From: Clostridia bacterium
GTDB taxonomy: Bacteria; Bacillota; Clostridia; Christensenellales; Aristaeellaceae
Reading direction: 5' to 3'
NCBI GenBank assembly: GCA_017458865.1
Contig: JAFSZW010000271.1
Span: 1-6,794 of the forward strand
Length of the DNA stretch: 6,794 bases
Shown: positions 6,413 to 6,794 of the stretch, in pieces
Position numbering within the stretch: the first letter of the stretch is position 1
Layout: every line of letters starts with the position of its first letter
Made by a program: the position numbers and the translations under genes
The notes under the pieces: generated by a model
Database searches by the model: none
The model's input: the letters and a program-made list of their open reading frames with translations, nothing else
What the model was told of the DNA's origin: nothing

Positions 6413-6794
6413 TTACCATTCCTTGACGAACTTCCAGCCAGTCCAGGTAGCGGTGAGCGGCTCGGTCCAGAAGCCATCCTTGGCCTCAACACCGGTCTCA
6501 GCGTCAACATGGAGGAGATATCCGTTCTCAGCCGGGCTCTTGATGTACAGCGTGATGGTATACTCGCCCTCGGCCAGCGGGATGTTGTTGCCATAGTGCG
6601 GGCCATCGCTGGCGGCCATAGGCATCATGGAACCGGCATAGACTTCCTTGCCGTCTGCGTCATTGATGACGAAATCAATGGAAAGATAGGGAACCCAGCC
6701 ATCTACCGGGAATCCGTACGGGTTCTCGTTCGCGGTGAGGTCGACCTCGATGTGCAGGTCAGAACCCTCCTTGGGAGTGGCATTCTCAGTGGGA
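6413..6794 (-). CDS. P19/Tp34 (FetP/FtrA) family iron-binding protein, C-terminal part
   Basis: This is the C-terminal 126 residues of a periplasmic or surface iron-transport protein; the N-terminus and any signal peptide lie beyond the right edge. Visible family hallmarks, numbered from the first visible residue, are DLHIEVD (12-18), GWVPYLS (32-38), MMPMAASDGPHYG (56-68) and LLHVDAETGV (93-102). In characterised P19 proteins, a His/Met/His/His set holds copper beside an iron site. The equivalents H14, a Met of MMPM (56-59), H66 and H95 are all present, as is the Glu of HIE (E16). The reading frame is open to the edge and ends with TAA at 6415-6413. In known systems such proteins deliver iron to an FTR1-type permease, which would be expected upstream. 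In a Gram-positive host it would need a lipid or membrane anchor, which cannot be seen here. The family call is firm; the transported iron form is inferred. Confidence 0.93.
   Translation of the reverse strand, partial: PTENATPKEGSDLHIEVDLTANENPYGFPVDGWVPYLSIDFVINDADGKEVYAGSMMPMAASDGPHYGNNIPLAEGEYTITLYIKSPAENGYLLHVDAETGVEAKDGFWTEPLTATWTGWKFVKEW

Overview
The window is coded almost entirely on the minus strand and reads from high to low coordinates. Base composition is fairly GC-rich, Shine-Dalgarno sites are strong with a regular 9-nt spacing, and genes are packed 4-14 nt apart. This would suit an anaerobic, GC-rich Gram-positive such as a Coriobacteriia-type gut actinomycete. That placement is inference; no rRNA or other taxonomic marker is present.

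Region 1 (6794 to 1541) is a P19/Ftr-type iron-uptake cluster. It starts with the C-terminal 126 residues of a P19/Tp34 (FetP/FtrA) periplasmic iron-binding protein. A strong hairpin with a T-tract follows, probably a partial terminator. Then come an FtrD-like polytopic membrane protein with a cysteine-rich DUF2318 domain, two FtsX/MacB-type ABC permeases and one MacB/LolD-type ATPase. The order matches the p19-associated operon known from Campylobacter (P19, DUF2318 protein, two permeases, ATPase). An FTR1-type iron permease would be expected just outside the right edge. The last four genes have stops and ribosome sites close together or overlapping, so they look translationally coupled.

Region 2 (1400 to 1) lies beyond a 140-nt gap. 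It holds a small four-helix DUF4418 protein and a third FtsX-type permease that runs off the left edge. Both carry several cysteines. It looks like a second ABC module, whose ATPase would lie to the left.

The standout feature is in the second permease (2220-3677). Its extracytoplasmic MacB-type domain is interrupted by about 115 residues containing an FMN_bind domain of the NqrC/RnfG type. The domain has an intact ApbE flavinylation motif (DAVTGATVTS, predicted FMN-threonine T252). An ABC permease that appears to carry covalently bound flavin, next to an FtrD-like Cys-rich membrane protein and a P19 iron-binding protein, suggests that electron transfer outside the membrane is built into this iron-uptake machine. 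This is a hypothesis from domain content and context; I cannot tell from the sequence whether it has been described elsewhere.

No RNA genes, mobile elements, CRISPR arrays or sizeable repeats are visible. No gene-free stretch exceeds 300 bases; the two gaps are 6301-6412 and 1401-1540.
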